Shown here in pieces: positions 45,265 to 55,702 of a stretch of 64,000 nucleotides of DNA. Position 1 is the stretch's first letter. The number at the start of each line of letters is the position of its first letter. The DNA is from JAGPUQ01 sp036961295 (lineage in GTDB: Bacteria > Pseudomonadota > Gammaproteobacteria > Pseudomonadales > Porticoccaceae), in contig JBALVX010000003.1 in NCBI GenBank assembly GCA_036961295.1, positions 28,215 through 92,214 of the forward strand, written 5' to 3'. The translations under genes were made by a program, and so were the position numbers. A model generated the notes under the pieces. It ran no database searches, was not told the origin of the DNA, and saw only the letters and a list, made by a program, of their open reading frames with translations.

Positions 45265-45350
45265 CTCCGATGAATACTGTACGAATGCTTAAGGTGTAAT
45301 CGCGCGCTTTGTTACTTTAATAAAACGACAACACACGCAGATCAAACAAA

Positions 45351-45821
45351 TTAAAAGCGGTAATGCGAAAACGCTTTGTTGGCTTCTGCCATGCGGTGAA
45401 CATCTTCCCGCTTTTTAACCGCGCCACCCTTGCTCTGTGCGGCATCGGATATTTCGCCAGCCAGACGCTGCGCCATAGACTTCTCGCTGCGACCGCGCGC
45501 GAAGTCAACTAACCAGCGCATGGCTAATGCCGTGCGACGTGACGCACGCACTTCAACTGGCACCTGGTAAGTTGCTCCACCGACTCGGCGAGACTTAACT
45601 TCAACCATGGGTGCAATGTTGTCCAGCGCTTCTTGAAACACTTCTACTGGATCGCGCTTCATGCGCTCTTCAACCGTAGCCAGCGCACCGTAGACAATGC
45701 TCTCTGCGACCGATTTTTTACCACTGACCATAACGTGGTTCATAAATTTGGCCAACGTAATATTGCCGTACTTAGGATCGGGCAGGATTTCACGTTTGGC
45801 GACAACTCTTCTTCTTGGCAT
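45351..45821 (-). CDS. rpsG: 30S ribosomal protein S7
   Basis: A 156-residue S7 that organises the 30S head and, in E. coli, represses the str operon. MPRRRVVAKREILPDPKYGNITLAKFMNHVMVSGKKSVAESIVYGAL and PVEVRASRRTALAMRWLVDFARGR are diagnostic. Confidence 0.98.
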   Translation of the reverse strand: MPRRRVVAKREILPDPKYGNITLAKFMNHVMVSGKKSVAESIVYGALATVEERMKRDPVEVFQEALDNIAPMVEVKSRRVGGATYQVPVEVRASRRTALAMRWLVDFARGRSEKSMAQRLAGEISDAAQSKGGAVKKREDVHRMAEANKAFSHYRF

Positions 45822-45960
45822 AACTCTCTCTTTCTCTCTTCAGGTGATTCTGGAACCGACTGCGTTTTTATTTAAATGTACTGCGTCTAAATAAAAAACT
45901 GCCGTCCAGCCTTACTTATGTCGATTACATTATCGACCAAATAACGTTTAAACTTTTAGC

Positions 45961-46335
45961 TTAAGCCTTGGGGCGCTTAGTGCCGTACTTTGAACGACGC
46001 TGTTTGCGGCCATCGACACCGGAGGTATCGAGACTGCCGCGCACGGTGTGATAACGCACACCAGGCAAATCTTTAACACGACCACCGCGGATCAGTACCA
46101 CGCTGTGCTCCTGCAAGTTGTGGCCTTCGCCACCAATATAAGAGCTCACTTCGTAACCACTGGTGAGCCTGACCCGACATACTTTACGCATGGCTGAGTT
46201 GGGCTTCTTTGGGGTAGTGGTGTAAACGCGCGTACACACACCACGCCGCTGTGGGCAGCTCTGCAAAGCAGGTACATCGCTCTTTACGACTCTGCGTTTT
46301 CTCGGCTTGCGAACCAGCTGGTTAACCGTTGCCAT
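45961..46335 (-). CDS. rpsL: 30S ribosomal protein S12
   Basis: A 124-residue decoding-site protein. TTPKKPNSAMRKVCRVRLTSGYEVSSYIGGEGHNLQEHSVVLIRGGRVKDLPGVRYHTVRGSLD is complete, with unaltered lysines at the sites where streptomycin-resistance changes occur in other bacteria. First gene of the str operon. Confidence 0.99.
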   Translation of the reverse strand: MATVNQLVRKPRKRRVVKSDVPALQSCPQRRGVCTRVYTTTPKKPNSAMRKVCRVRLTSGYEVSSYIGGEGHNLQEHSVVLIRGGRVKDLPGVRYHTVRGSLDTSGVDGRKQRRSKYGTKRPKA

Positions 46336-46491
46336 TAATCACTTACTCCAAAATTGTAAAATGCCTTCTCGGAAGGCTTTAATTTGCTTATTCGCGCAAA
46401 TCCTTGCTGATCTAAATACCCAGACGACCGGGCCGCCTGGAACAAAAAACTCGCTCTTTAGCGGCAACACTAGCCACCAAAAGGACGCGCG

Positions 46492-46520
46492 ATTCTATAG
46501 AGCTACCGGTCTCGCGTCAA
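46492..46520 (-). promoter_or_regulatory. str operon promoter (rpsL)
   Basis: Minus-strand TTGACG (46520-46515), 17 bp, TAGAAT (46497-46492), then CGCGCG. The GC-rich start region is typical of promoters under stringent (ppGpp/DksA) control. The same TAGAATCGCGC is found in the tRNA-Thr promoter at 61393. Confidence 0.8.
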
Positions 46521-46579
46521 GCGTACCGGGGCTTGCGGCCAACACTTTCAGCTATTACGCACGCCGAAAGTCGAAAATA

Positions 46580-46611
46580 GACGATCTCGCAATACCGACT
46601 GCGAGACCGCC
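46580..46611 (-). terminator. intrinsic terminator after rpoC
   Basis: On the minus strand GGCGGTCTCGCA pairs with TGCGAGATCGTC over 12 bp (two G-U pairs), loop of eight, followed by TATTTT. It lies 12 bases after rpoC and just before the str promoter, so it separates the two operons. Confidence 0.7.
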
Positions 46612-46623
46612 TAAGGCAAACCG

Positions 46624-49600
46624 CTATTCGTCGTCTTCAGCACTCAGTGCTTCGGACAATGCCGCTTCAACATCCATAGCGGAGGCGCTGGCCTGCTCGG
46701 CGTTGACCTGCTCCTTCGCTTTGAGACGCTGACTGTGGAAAGACAAGCCCGTACCCGCCGGAATCAAGCGTCCCACAACCACGTTTTCTTTCAGGCCGCG
46801 AAGACCATCGACCTTGCCAGTCACCGACGCTTCGGTCAGCACTCGCGTAGTCTCCTGGAAAGAAGCCGCCGAAATAAAGCTCTCGGTCGCCAGCGAGGCC
46901 TTGGTAATGCCCAGCAACATACGCTCGATCTGCGCAGTAATCTTACCTTCGGCCTGCAAGGCTTCGTTGACTTCACCGACCTGGTGATATTCAACCTGCT
47001 CACCTTTGATAAAGTCAGAATCACCGGACTCAAGGATGTCGGCTTTGCGCAACATTTGCCGCACGATAACCTCAATGTGCTTATCGTTGATCTTCACACC
47101 CTGGAGGCGGTAAACCTCCTGAATTTCATTGACGATGTAGTTGGCCAGGGCCTCAACACCTTTGAGTCGCAGAATATCGTGAGAATTGGACGGTCCTTCT
47201 GAAATAACTTCGCCCTTTTCAACGTGCTCACCTTCGTAAACACCAAGCTGACGCCACTTGTGAATCAGCTCTTCGTAGACCTCGTTACCATCGCTCGGAG
47301 TAATCACCAGGCGACGCTTGCCTTTGGTTTCCTTACCAAAACTAACGGTACCCGACACTTCGGCAAGAATTTCCGGATGCTTTGGCTTCCGCGCTTCGAA
47401 CAAATCCGCTACCCGTGGCAAACCGCCGGTAATATCGCGCGTTTTTGAACCCGCTTGAGGAATCCGTGCAATCACGTCACCGACGCCTACCGTATCGCCA
47501 TCATTGATGGTGATAATTGCGTTAGTCGCCAACATGTAATGCGCTGGAACCGTAGAGTTAGGGAAAAACATTTCCTTACCCTTGGAGTCGAGCAAAGTGA
47601 TCATCGGCTTCAGCTCTTTACCCGCTGCCGGCCGCTCGTTGGGATCAATAACCGCAGTACTGGTCAAACCCGTCATTTCGTCGGTTTGGCTGCGAATTGT
47701 CAGTCCATCTTCCATACCGGAGAACGCGACCTTTCCCTCTACCTCAGTAACGATGGGGTGAGTGTGCGGATCCCAGGTAGCAACGATGGCTCCCGCCTCG
47801 ACATCCGCACCGTCTTTTACCTTGATGACCGCGCCATAGGGCAATTTGTAGCGTTCGCGCTCGCGATTATTTTCGTCGGCGATCGCCAGACCGGTGGAAC
47901 GCGATACCACGACCAGCTCGCCGTTCTTGCGCTCGGCAACTTTGGCATTCACCAGACGCACGGTACCGCCAATCTTAACCTGAACATTATCGGCTGCCGA
48001 CGCTCGCGAGGCCGCTCCACCAATGTGGAAAGTACGCATGGTGAGCTGTGTACCCGGCTCACCAATGGATTGCGCAGCAATAACACCAACCGCTTCACCG
48101 GGGTTAATGCGATGTCCGCGGGCCAGATCGCGACCGTAGCACTGGGCGCAAATACCGTAGCGGGTTTCGCAGGTAATCGGCGAGCGCACCAACAGTTCGT
48201 CGATGTTTTCCCGTTCGATCAACTCAACTAATTTTTCATCGAGCATGGTATCCGCAGGCACCACGACTTTCTTGGTGCCGGGCTTGCAAACATCGTTCAC
48301 CACAATACGACCGAGGATACGATCACCCAGAGATTCAATGGTGTCGCCGCCTTCAATAACCGGAGTCATCAACAGACCCTGATCGGTACCACAGTCGATT
48401 TCGGTAACCACCAAATCTTGCGACACATCAACCAGACGCCGAGTCAGATAACCGGAGTTAGCAGTTTTCAACGCGGTATCGGCCAAGCCCTTACGCGCGC
48501 CGTGAGTCGAGATAAAGTACTGCAGTACACTCAAGCCTTCACGGAAGTTTGCGGTAATCGGCGTTTCAATAATGGAGCCGTCGGGACGCGCCATCAAACC
48601 ACGCATACCGGCGAGCTGACGAATCTGCGCGGGGGAACCCCGTGCACCAGAATCCGCCATCACGTATACCGAGTTGAAGGATTTTTGGTCGACTTCGTTG
48701 CCGTCGCGATCGATCACTTTTTCTTTCGAAATCACGTCCATCATCGACTTGGCGACCAGGTCGTTGGCACGGGACCAAATATCGATCACCTTGTTGTACT
48801 TCTCTCCCTGGGTTACCAAACCGGAAGCAAACTGACCTTCGATTTCGAGCACTTCCTGCTCGGCTTCGCTAATGATCTGCGCTTTCTCGTCGGGGATAAC
48901 AAAGTCATCCACACCGATGGAAACACCAGACTTAGTGGAGAAGTCAAAACCGGTGTACATCAGCTGATCGGCAAAGATAACCGTGTCTTTCAAACCCAGT
49001 GTGCGATAGCAATGGTTAAGAATTCGCGAGATGGCTTTTTTGTTCATATCCTGGTTGATATGCTCAAAGCCAATACCTGCAGGTACGATGCTCCACAACA
49101 GAGCGCGACCTACGGTGGTGTCCATAATGGGCTGACGGGTATGAGCGACGCCTTCCTCATCGAAAGTCGTTTCAGTAATGCGCACTTTAACGCGCGCCTG
49201 CAGATCAACTTTATGGGAATAAAACGCGCGCGACACCTCTTGCAGATCGGCAAAGGCCATGCCTTCACCCGGCGCGTTGATGCACTCACGAGTCATGTAA
49301 TAAAGACCCAAAACCACATCCTGCGACGGCACAATAATAGGATCGCCACTGGCCGGAGACAGAATGTTGTTAGTGGACATCATCAAGGCGCGAGACTCTA
49401 ACTGCGCTTCAATTGTCAGCGGTACGTGGACGGCCATCTGATCGCCATCGAAATCCGCGTTGTACGCCGCACACACCAGCGGGTGCAATTGAATCGCCTT
49501 GCCTTCAATCAAGGTTGGCTCAAAAGCCTGAATACCAAGACGGTGAAGTGTCGGTGCCCGGTTAAGCAGTACTGGATGTTCGCGAATCACCTCTTCGAGA

Positions 49601-50832
49601 ATATCCCACACTACAGCTTCTTCGCGCTCGACCATTTTCTTGGCGGCCTTGATCGTAGTCGCCAGCCCGCGTCCTTCGAGCTTGGAAAAGATAAAGGGCT
49701 TAAATAATTCCAGCGCCATGCGCTTGGGCAAACCACACTGATGTAATCTCAGGGTGGGTCCGACCACGATCACCGAACGACCGGAGTAATCCACACGCTT
49801 ACCGAGTAAGTTCTGACGGAAGCGACCCTGCTTGCCTTTAATCATATCGGCAAGGGATTTCAACTGGCGCTTATTGGAACCGGTAATGGCGCGTCCACGA
49901 CGACCATTGTCGAGCAGTGCATCGACCGACTCCTGCAACATGCGCTTTTCGTTGCGCACGATAATATCCGGCGCACTTAATTCCAGCAGGCGCTTGAGAC
50001 GGTTGTTACGGTTAATCACCCGGCGATACAAATCGTTGAGATCCGAAGTCGCAAAGCGGCCGCCATCCAGGGGCACCAATGGACGCAAGTCCGGTGGCAG
50101 AATCGGCAGCGCTTCGAGAATCATCCACTCGGGCTTATTGCCCGAGCTACCAAACGCTTCGAGTATCTTTAAGCGCTTCGATAATTTTTTGATTTTGGTT
50201 TCCGAACGCGTCGCCGGAATTTCTTCGCGCAACCGTGCAATTTCAGAAGGCAAATCCAGATCGCGCATCAGCTCCCGAATGGCTTCGGCACCCATCATCG
50301 CGACGAATTCCCCACCAAACTCTTCCATCGCTTCGTAGTACTGTTCATCGTTGAACAATTGGCCGACTTCAAGGGTAGTCATACCCGGATCAACCACCAC
50401 AAAGGATTCAAAATACAACACCCGCTCAATTTCTCGCAGGGTCATATCCAATACCAAACCAATACGGGAAGGCAGGGATTTCAAAAACCAGATATGTGCT
50501 ACCGGGCTAGCCAGCTCAATATGCGCCATGCGCTCGCGACGCACCTTGGCAGTGGTCACCTCGACGCCGCATTTTTCACACACAATGCCGCGATGCTTCA
50601 TGCGCTTGTATTTGCCGCACAAACATTCGAAGTCTTTTACCGGGCCAAAAATCTTGGCACAGAACAAACCATCCCGCTCCGGTTTAAAAGTGCGGTAGTT
50701 GATGGTCTCTGGCTTTTTAACTTCGCCAAAGGACCAGGAGCGAATCATTTCCGGTGATGCCAGACCAATACGGATGCCGTCAAAATCGCTGACTTGATCC
50801 TGGGTCTTGAGCAGGTTGAGTAAGTCTTTCAA
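46624..50832 (-). CDS. rpoC: RNA polymerase beta' subunit
   Basis: A 1402-residue subunit. The N-terminal zinc site ECLCGKYKRMKHRGIVCEKCGVEV, the catalytic magnesium loop NADFDGDQMAVHVP, the bridge/trigger regions (ADSGARGSPAQIRQLAGMRGLMARPDG, GVIAAQSIGEPGTQLTMRTFHIGGAAS) and the C-terminal GLKENVVVGRLIPAGTG are all present. It follows rpoB by 124 bases and ends at a terminator. Confidence 0.99.
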   Translation of the reverse strand: MKDLLNLLKTQDQVSDFDGIRIGLASPEMIRSWSFGEVKKPETINYRTFKPERDGLFCAKIFGPVKDFECLCGKYKRMKHRGIVCEKCGVEVTTAKVRRERMAHIELASPVAHIWFLKSLPSRIGLVLDMTLREIERVLYFESFVVVDPGMTTLEVGQLFNDEQYYEAMEEFGGEFVAMMGAEAIRELMRDLDLPSEIARLREEIPATRSETKIKKLSKRLKILEAFGSSGNKPEWMILEALPILPPDLRPLVPLDGGRFATSDLNDLYRRVINRNNRLKRLLELSAPDIIVRNEKRMLQESVDALLDNGRRGRAITGSNKRQLKSLADMIKGKQGRFRQNLLGKRVDYSGRSVIVVGPTLRLHQCGLPKRMALELFKPFIFSKLEGRGLATTIKAAKKMVEREEAVVWDILEEVIREHPVLLNRAPTLHRLGIQAFEPTLIEGKAIQLHPLVCAAYNADFDGDQMAVHVPLTIEAQLESRALMMSTNNILSPASGDPIIVPSQDVVLGLYYMTRECINAPGEGMAFADLQEVSRAFYSHKVDLQARVKVRITETTFDEEGVAHTRQPIMDTTVGRALLWSIVPAGIGFEHINQDMNKKAISRILNHCYRTLGLKDTVIFADQLMYTGFDFSTKSGVSIGVDDFVIPDEKAQIISEAEQEVLEIEGQFASGLVTQGEKYNKVIDIWSRANDLVAKSMMDVISKEKVIDRDGNEVDQKSFNSVYVMADSGARGSPAQIRQLAGMRGLMARPDGSIIETPITANFREGLSVLQYFISTHGARKGLADTALKTANSGYLTRRLVDVSQDLVVTEIDCGTDQGLLMTPVIEGGDTIESLGDRILGRIVVNDVCKPGTKKVVVPADTMLDEKLVELIERENIDELLVRSPITCETRYGICAQCYGRDLARGHRINPGEAVGVIAAQSIGEPGTQLTMRTFHIGGAASRASAADNVQVKIGGTVRLVNAKVAERKNGELVVVSRSTGLAIADENNRERERYKLPYGAVIKVKDGADVEAGAIVATWDPHTHPIVTEVEGKVAFSGMEDGLTIRSQTDEMTGLTSTAVIDPNERPAAGKELKPMITLLDSKGKEMFFPNSTVPAHYMLATNAIITINDGDTVGVGDVIARIPQAGSKTRDITGGLPRVADLFEARKPKHPEILAEVSGTVSFGKETKGKRRLVITPSDGNEVYEELIHKWRQLGVYEGEHVEKGEVISEGPSNSHDILRLKGVEALANYIVNEIQEVYRLQGVKINDKHIEVIVRQMLRKADILESGDSDFIKGEQVEYHQVGEVNEALQAEGKITAQIERMLLGITKASLATESFISAASFQETTRVLTEASVTGKVDGLRGLKENVVVGRLIPAGTGLSFHSQRLKAKEQVNAEQASASAMDVEAALSEALSAEDDE

Positions 50833-50956
50833 AGCCTTTCCTCCAGTAAAGGTGCGTTAAACAAAATGTCGCTTAACGCCCGCTGCGCGTAATTAAACTT
50901 TCTTTCAATGCTGTTTTTCAGTGCTGTGTTTCAGCTCTGCTTAAGTTGCGGCTCGG

Positions 50957-53900
50957 CTATTCGTACTCGAGATCGATATTGATCCCCAGGGAACGAATTT
51001 CCTTGACCAGCACATTAAAGGATTCGGGCATACCCGGCTCCATGTGGTGATCGCCATCAACGATGTTTTTGTACATTTTGGTACGGCCATTGACGTCATC
51101 GGATTTCACCGTGAGCATCTCCTGCAAGGTGTAAGCGGCGCCGTAGGCTTCCAGCGCCCAGACTTCCATTTCACCAAAGCGCTGACCACCAAATTGCGCC
51201 TTACCACCCAGCGGCTGCTGGGTAACCAGGCTGTAAGAACCGGTGGAACGCGCGTGCATTTTGTCGTCCACCAAATGGTTCAGTTTAAGCATGTACATGT
51301 AACCCACCGTGACCGGTCGACTAAAGGCATTACCCGTACGGCCATCAAACAAGGTCATTTGACCGCTCTCGGGCAAATCAGCCAACTTCAACAACTGCTT
51401 AATCTCGGTTTCTTTTGCGCCATCAAATACCGGTGTCGCCATCGGCACACCCTCGCGCAGATTATGGGCCAGCTCAAATATTTCCCGCTCGTTGAATTTT
51501 TTCAAATCCACATCCGCAGCACTGTCGCCAACGTCGTACACTTCCTGTAAGAAAGAGCGCACTTCAGCGACTTTTTTCTGGGCCTTCAACATCGCGTCAA
51601 TTTTGACGCCCAGTCCACGCGCCGCCATACCCAGGTGAGTTTCCAAAACCTGACCGACGTTCATTCGCGACGGTACACCCAGCGGGTTAAGCACCACATC
51701 GACCGGCTCGCCGTTAGCATCGTAGGGCATGTCCTCAACCGGCATAATCACCGAGATAACACCTTTGTTACCGTGGCGACCCGCCATTTTATCGCCCGGT
51801 TGAATACGGCGTTTAACGGCCAGATACACCTTAACGATTTTGAGGACGCCAGGAGCCAGATCATCACCCGCGGCAACTTTTTGTTTTTTGTCTTCGAAAC
51901 GATCGTCCAGCATCTGGCGACGCTCGCTCAACTGGGCTTCCGCGCGAGTGAGCTGTTCGTTGAGCGCATCGTCGTCCATGCGAACTTTAAACCAGCTATC
52001 GCGATTCAGCTCGTCGACCACATCGTCAGTGAGCTTGTCGCCTTTTTTAAGGCCCGGAGCTTTGACCACCTTGCTGCCTACCAGCGCAGCGCGCAAACGC
52101 TCGAAGGTAGCGGTTTCAACAATGCGGAATTCTTCGTTCAAGTCCTCGCGGAACTGATCGAGCTCGGCGGCTTCAATTTGCAGAGAGCGAGCGTCCTTTT
52201 CCAGACCTTCGCGGGTAAACACCTGCACATCGATAACCGTACCCTTGGTACTTGTCGGTACGCGCAGCGAAGTGTCTTTTACGTCGCTGGCTTTTTCACC
52301 AAAGATGGCTCTCAGTAGTTTTTCTTCCGGCGTGAGCTGGGTTTCGCCTTTAGGCGTCACTTTACCCACCAGAATATCGCCAGGGCTAACCTCGGCACCG
52401 ATATAGACAATGCCAGACTCATCCAGACGCCCTAATGCGGATTCACCAATGTTGGGGATATCGGCAGAAATTTCTTCAGCGCCGAGCTTGGTATCCCGAG
52501 ACACACAGGTTAATTCCTGAATGTGAATCGTAGTAAAACGATCTTCTTCTACCACGCGCTCGGAAATAAGGATGGAATCCTCAAAGTTGTAACCATTCCA
52601 GGGCATAAAGGCGATGCGCATATTTTGACCGAGAGCAAGCTCGCCCAAATCAATGGACGGTCCGTCGGCAAGAATATCGCCCCGCGCCACTGTCTCACCC
52701 TGGCGCACGATGGCGCGCTGATTAATACAGGTGTTCTGATTAGAACGGGTGTATTTAGTCAGGTTGTAAATATCAACACCGGCGTCTCCGGCTGCGACTT
52801 CGGCGTTTCTAACACGCACTACAATGCGCGCCGCATCGGCACTTTCAATCACACCACCGCGACTCGCCACCACACAGACACCGGAGTCCCGCGCCACGAC
52901 GCGTTCAATGCCGGTACCTACTAAGGGCTTATCGGTTTTTAGCGTCGGCACTGCCTGGCGCTGCATGTTCGAACCCATCAAGGCACGGTTAGCATCATCG
53001 TGCTCAAGGAAGGGCACCAGGGATGCGGCGACCGACACTACCTGTCGGGGCGAGACATCCATAAAATCCACTTCGTGGGGCTGCTTGAACGAAGATTCAC
53101 CGCCGTGACGCACGGAAACCAGTTCTTCAACCAGGTTACCTTTAGCATCCAGTGTCGCCGAAGCCTGCGCAATAACGTGATCGGCTTCGTTGATCGCCGA
53201 TAAATATTCAATATCGCTGGTCGCCTTACCATTCGCCACTTTACGGTAGGGCGTTTCAAGAAAGCCGTACTCGTTGGTGCGGGCATAGTTGGCCAGCGAA
53301 TTAATCAAACCAATATTCGGGCCTTCTGGCGTCTCAATAGGACACACACGACCGTAATGCGTAGGATGCACATCGCGCACCTCAAAGCCTGCACGCTCGC
53401 GGGTCAAACCACCGGGCCCGAGTGCAGAGACTCGCCGCTTGTGGGTCACTTCCGACAGCGGGTTATTTTGATCCATAAACTGAGACAGCTGGCTGGAGCC
53501 AAAGAACTCTTTCATGGCTGCGGCAACCGGCTTGGCATTAACCATGTCCTGCGGCATCAAGCCATCGGCCTCGGCCACGGCGAGACGCTCTTTAACCGCG
53601 CGCTCAACCCGCACCAGACCAATGCGGAACTGGTTTTCGGCCATTTCGCCTACCGAGCGCACTCGGCGGTTACCCAGGTGATCAATATCGTCGACCGTAC
53701 CCTGACCATTACGAATATTAATCAACATGGCCAGCACATCGACAATATCTTCTCTTGAAAGCACGCCGGAACCGGCGATTTCTTCACGACCGAGGCGGCG
53801 GTTAAACTTCATCCGGCCAACCGCAGAGAGATCGTAACGATCCGGGGAGAAAAACATGTTCTTAAACAGGTTTTCTGCCGAGTCTTTCGTGGGCGGCTCG

Positions 53901-55036
53901 CCGGGACGCATCATGCGATACAGTTCGACCAGGCCATCCAGCTCGCTACGAGTCGCATCGATGCGCATGGTGTCCGATATAAACGGACCCCGATCGATGT
54001 CGTTGGTATAAATTGTTTCAATTTTGTCGAAACCTGCCTCAACCAATTGCTCTAAAATTTCAGTGGTAATGGCGGTATTACATTCAAACAGCACTTCACC
54101 GGTGTCGGTGTTAATCGCGTCTTTAGCTAACGCGCGCCCTTCAAGGTACATGGCAGGCACATCGAGGCTATCGACGCCGGCTTTTTCAAGCTCGCGGATA
54201 TGGCGCGCAGTAACCCGGCGACCTTCCTCAACAATAATTTTCTTGCCCTTACCTTTGATATCAAAAGCGGCCATCTCACCACGCAGACGCGAGGGCACCA
54301 GCTCCAGCTTAAACTCGCCTTTCTTGTTAATGCTGAAGGTGCTGGTCTCGTAAAACATTGCCAGCATTTCTTCGGAGGTATAACCCATGGCACGCAGCAA
54401 TACGGTCGCGGGCAACTTACGCCGGCGATCGATACGCACATACACCATATCTTTCGGGTCAAACTCGAAATCGAGCCAGGAACCCCGGTAGGGAATCACT
54501 CGCGCCGAAAATAATAATTTACCCGAGGAATGAGTTTTGCCTTTATCGTGATCGAAGAACACGCCGGGAGAACGGTGCAACTGAGATACGATCACGCGCT
54601 CAGTGCCGTTAATCACAAAGGTGCCGTGATCGGTCATCAAGGGAATTTCGCCCAGATAAACCTCTTGCTCCTTAATGTCCTTAATGGTTTTGTTGGGGGA
54701 GTCTTTGTCCACCAACACCAGACGCACACGCACACGCAGCGGCGCCGCATAAGTTGCACCGCGCAACTTACACTCGTTGACATCAAACACCGGTTTGCCG
54801 AGCGCGTAATCCACGTACTCTAAGCGGGCGTTGCCAGAATAACTTTCAATCGGGAATACCGAATTAAACGCGGCGTGTAAGCCGGCTTTTTTGCGGTCTT
54901 CTACCGACACACCGGGCTGGGTGAACTTGCGATAGGAATCCATCTGGATAGCCAGCAAATACGGCTGCTCCATCACTTGCGGCAACTTGCCGAAATCTTT
55001 ACGGATTCGTTTCTTTTCAGTAAATGAATAGGCCAT
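50957..55036 (-). CDS. rpoB: RNA polymerase beta subunit
   Basis: A 1359-residue subunit. The rifampicin-pocket region FGSSQLSQFMDQNNPLSEVTHKRRVSALGPGGL is of wild-type form. HYGRVCPIETPEGPNIGLI, GDKMAGRHGNKGVIS and the C-terminal KSDDVNGRTKMYKNIVDGDHHMEPGMPESFNVLVKEIRSLG are intact. Preceded by rplL with a hairpin in the gap. Confidence 0.99.
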   Translation of the reverse strand: MAYSFTEKKRIRKDFGKLPQVMEQPYLLAIQMDSYRKFTQPGVSVEDRKKAGLHAAFNSVFPIESYSGNARLEYVDYALGKPVFDVNECKLRGATYAAPLRVRVRLVLVDKDSPNKTIKDIKEQEVYLGEIPLMTDHGTFVINGTERVIVSQLHRSPGVFFDHDKGKTHSSGKLLFSARVIPYRGSWLDFEFDPKDMVYVRIDRRRKLPATVLLRAMGYTSEEMLAMFYETSTFSINKKGEFKLELVPSRLRGEMAAFDIKGKGKKIIVEEGRRVTARHIRELEKAGVDSLDVPAMYLEGRALAKDAINTDTGEVLFECNTAITTEILEQLVEAGFDKIETIYTNDIDRGPFISDTMRIDATRSELDGLVELYRMMRPGEPPTKDSAENLFKNMFFSPDRYDLSAVGRMKFNRRLGREEIAGSGVLSREDIVDVLAMLINIRNGQGTVDDIDHLGNRRVRSVGEMAENQFRIGLVRVERAVKERLAVAEADGLMPQDMVNAKPVAAAMKEFFGSSQLSQFMDQNNPLSEVTHKRRVSALGPGGLTRERAGFEVRDVHPTHYGRVCPIETPEGPNIGLINSLANYARTNEYGFLETPYRKVANGKATSDIEYLSAINEADHVIAQASATLDAKGNLVEELVSVRHGGESSFKQPHEVDFMDVSPRQVVSVAASLVPFLEHDDANRALMGSNMQRQAVPTLKTDKPLVGTGIERVVARDSGVCVVASRGGVIESADAARIVVRVRNAEVAAGDAGVDIYNLTKYTRSNQNTCINQRAIVRQGETVARGDILADGPSIDLGELALGQNMRIAFMPWNGYNFEDSILISERVVEEDRFTTIHIQELTCVSRDTKLGAEEISADIPNIGESALGRLDESGIVYIGAEVSPGDILVGKVTPKGETQLTPEEKLLRAIFGEKASDVKDTSLRVPTSTKGTVIDVQVFTREGLEKDARSLQIEAAELDQFREDLNEEFRIVETATFERLRAALVGSKVVKAPGLKKGDKLTDDVVDELNRDSWFKVRMDDDALNEQLTRAEAQLSERRQMLDDRFEDKKQKVAAGDDLAPGVLKIVKVYLAVKRRIQPGDKMAGRHGNKGVISVIMPVEDMPYDANGEPVDVVLNPLGVPSRMNVGQVLETHLGMAARGLGVKIDAMLKAQKKVAEVRSFLQEVYDVGDSAADVDLKKFNEREIFELAHNLREGVPMATPVFDGAKETEIKQLLKLADLPESGQMTLFDGRTGNAFSRPVTVGYMYMLKLNHLVDDKMHARSTGSYSLVTQQPLGGKAQFGGQRFGEMEVWALEAYGAAYTLQEMLTVKSDDVNGRTKMYKNIVDGDHHMEPGMPESFNVLVKEIRSLGINIDLEYE

Positions 55037-55177
55037 TAGTATTCCTCTGCAAACTCACTCGACGATGGGCGATTAAGCCCAGGCCGAAACAATATCAGTG
55101 CTTAGCGACAAGGCCCGGTAATAAAGGTCTTGCAACAATGAACACTGCCTTAAACACAACAATGCCCGGAAGCGGCA

Positions 55178-55208
55178 AAAGGCCGACGGGGAAAACCCGT
55201 CAGCCTTT
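55178..55208 (-). terminator. attenuator between rplL and rpoB
   Basis: Minus-strand AAAGGCTGACGGG pairs with CCCGTCGGCCTTT (12 of 13 pairs plus a mismatch), loop TTTTC, followed by TTGCC. A partly efficient terminator at this place is known in E. coli; the sequence here fits the same job of lowering rpoBC against rplJL. Confidence 0.75.
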
Positions 55209-55249
55209 GGATAACTAGCAAACTTTCGTTTGCGTCAAGCTTGCCAAAA

Positions 55250-55624
55250 TTACTTGAGTTCGGCGCTCGCGCCCGCTTCTTCAAGTTGCTTCTTAGCTTC
55301 TTCTGCTTCTGCTTTTGGCGCCGCTTCTTTAATAGTAGAAGGTGCTCCATCAACCAGTTCCTTAGCTTCTTTCAAGCCAAGACCCGTGATCGCGCGAACC
55401 GCTTTAATAACGTTGACTTTCTTTTCGCCAATGCCGGTCAATACGACGTCAAAGTCGGTTTGCTCTTCTACAGCAGCGCCATCAGCTGCTGGAGCCGCTG
55501 CTACTGCAACCGCTGCCTGAGCTGAAACTCCGAATTTTTCTTCCATCGCTGAAACCAGTTCAACCACTTCCATTACGCTCATTTCTGCAATGGCATTGAG
55601 GATATCGTCTTTAGACAGAGCCAT
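55250..55624 (-). CDS. rplL: 50S ribosomal protein L7/L12
   Basis: A 124-residue stalk protein. The N-terminal dimer domain ALSKDDILNAIAEMSVMEVVELVSAMEEKFGV, an Ala-rich hinge (AAVAVAAAPAADGAAV) and the C-terminal factor-binding domain FDVVLTGIGEKKVNVIKAVRAITGLGLKEAKELVDGAPSTIKE are complete. Confidence 0.99.
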   Translation of the reverse strand: MALSKDDILNAIAEMSVMEVVELVSAMEEKFGVSAQAAVAVAAAPAADGAAVEEQTDFDVVLTGIGEKKVNVIKAVRAITGLGLKEAKELVDGAPSTIKEAAPKAEAEEAKKQLEEAGASAELK

Positions 55625-55702
55625 GTTTCTCTCCTGATAAATGTAATCTGATAAATTAAGGTTACTGTATTTAAATTACAGCATGTTTAGTCGGAACACC
55701 GA

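Noticed and set aside
47455..49401. Long plus-strand reading frames opposite rpoC (258 and 327 codons)
   Set aside because: They lie fully antisense to rpoC. Open antisense frames are common opposite biased, highly expressed genes, and the translations show no domain or signal.
51635..52318. 227-codon plus-strand frame opposite rpoB
   Set aside because: Antisense shadow of rpoB, His/Arg-rich as expected of such shadows.
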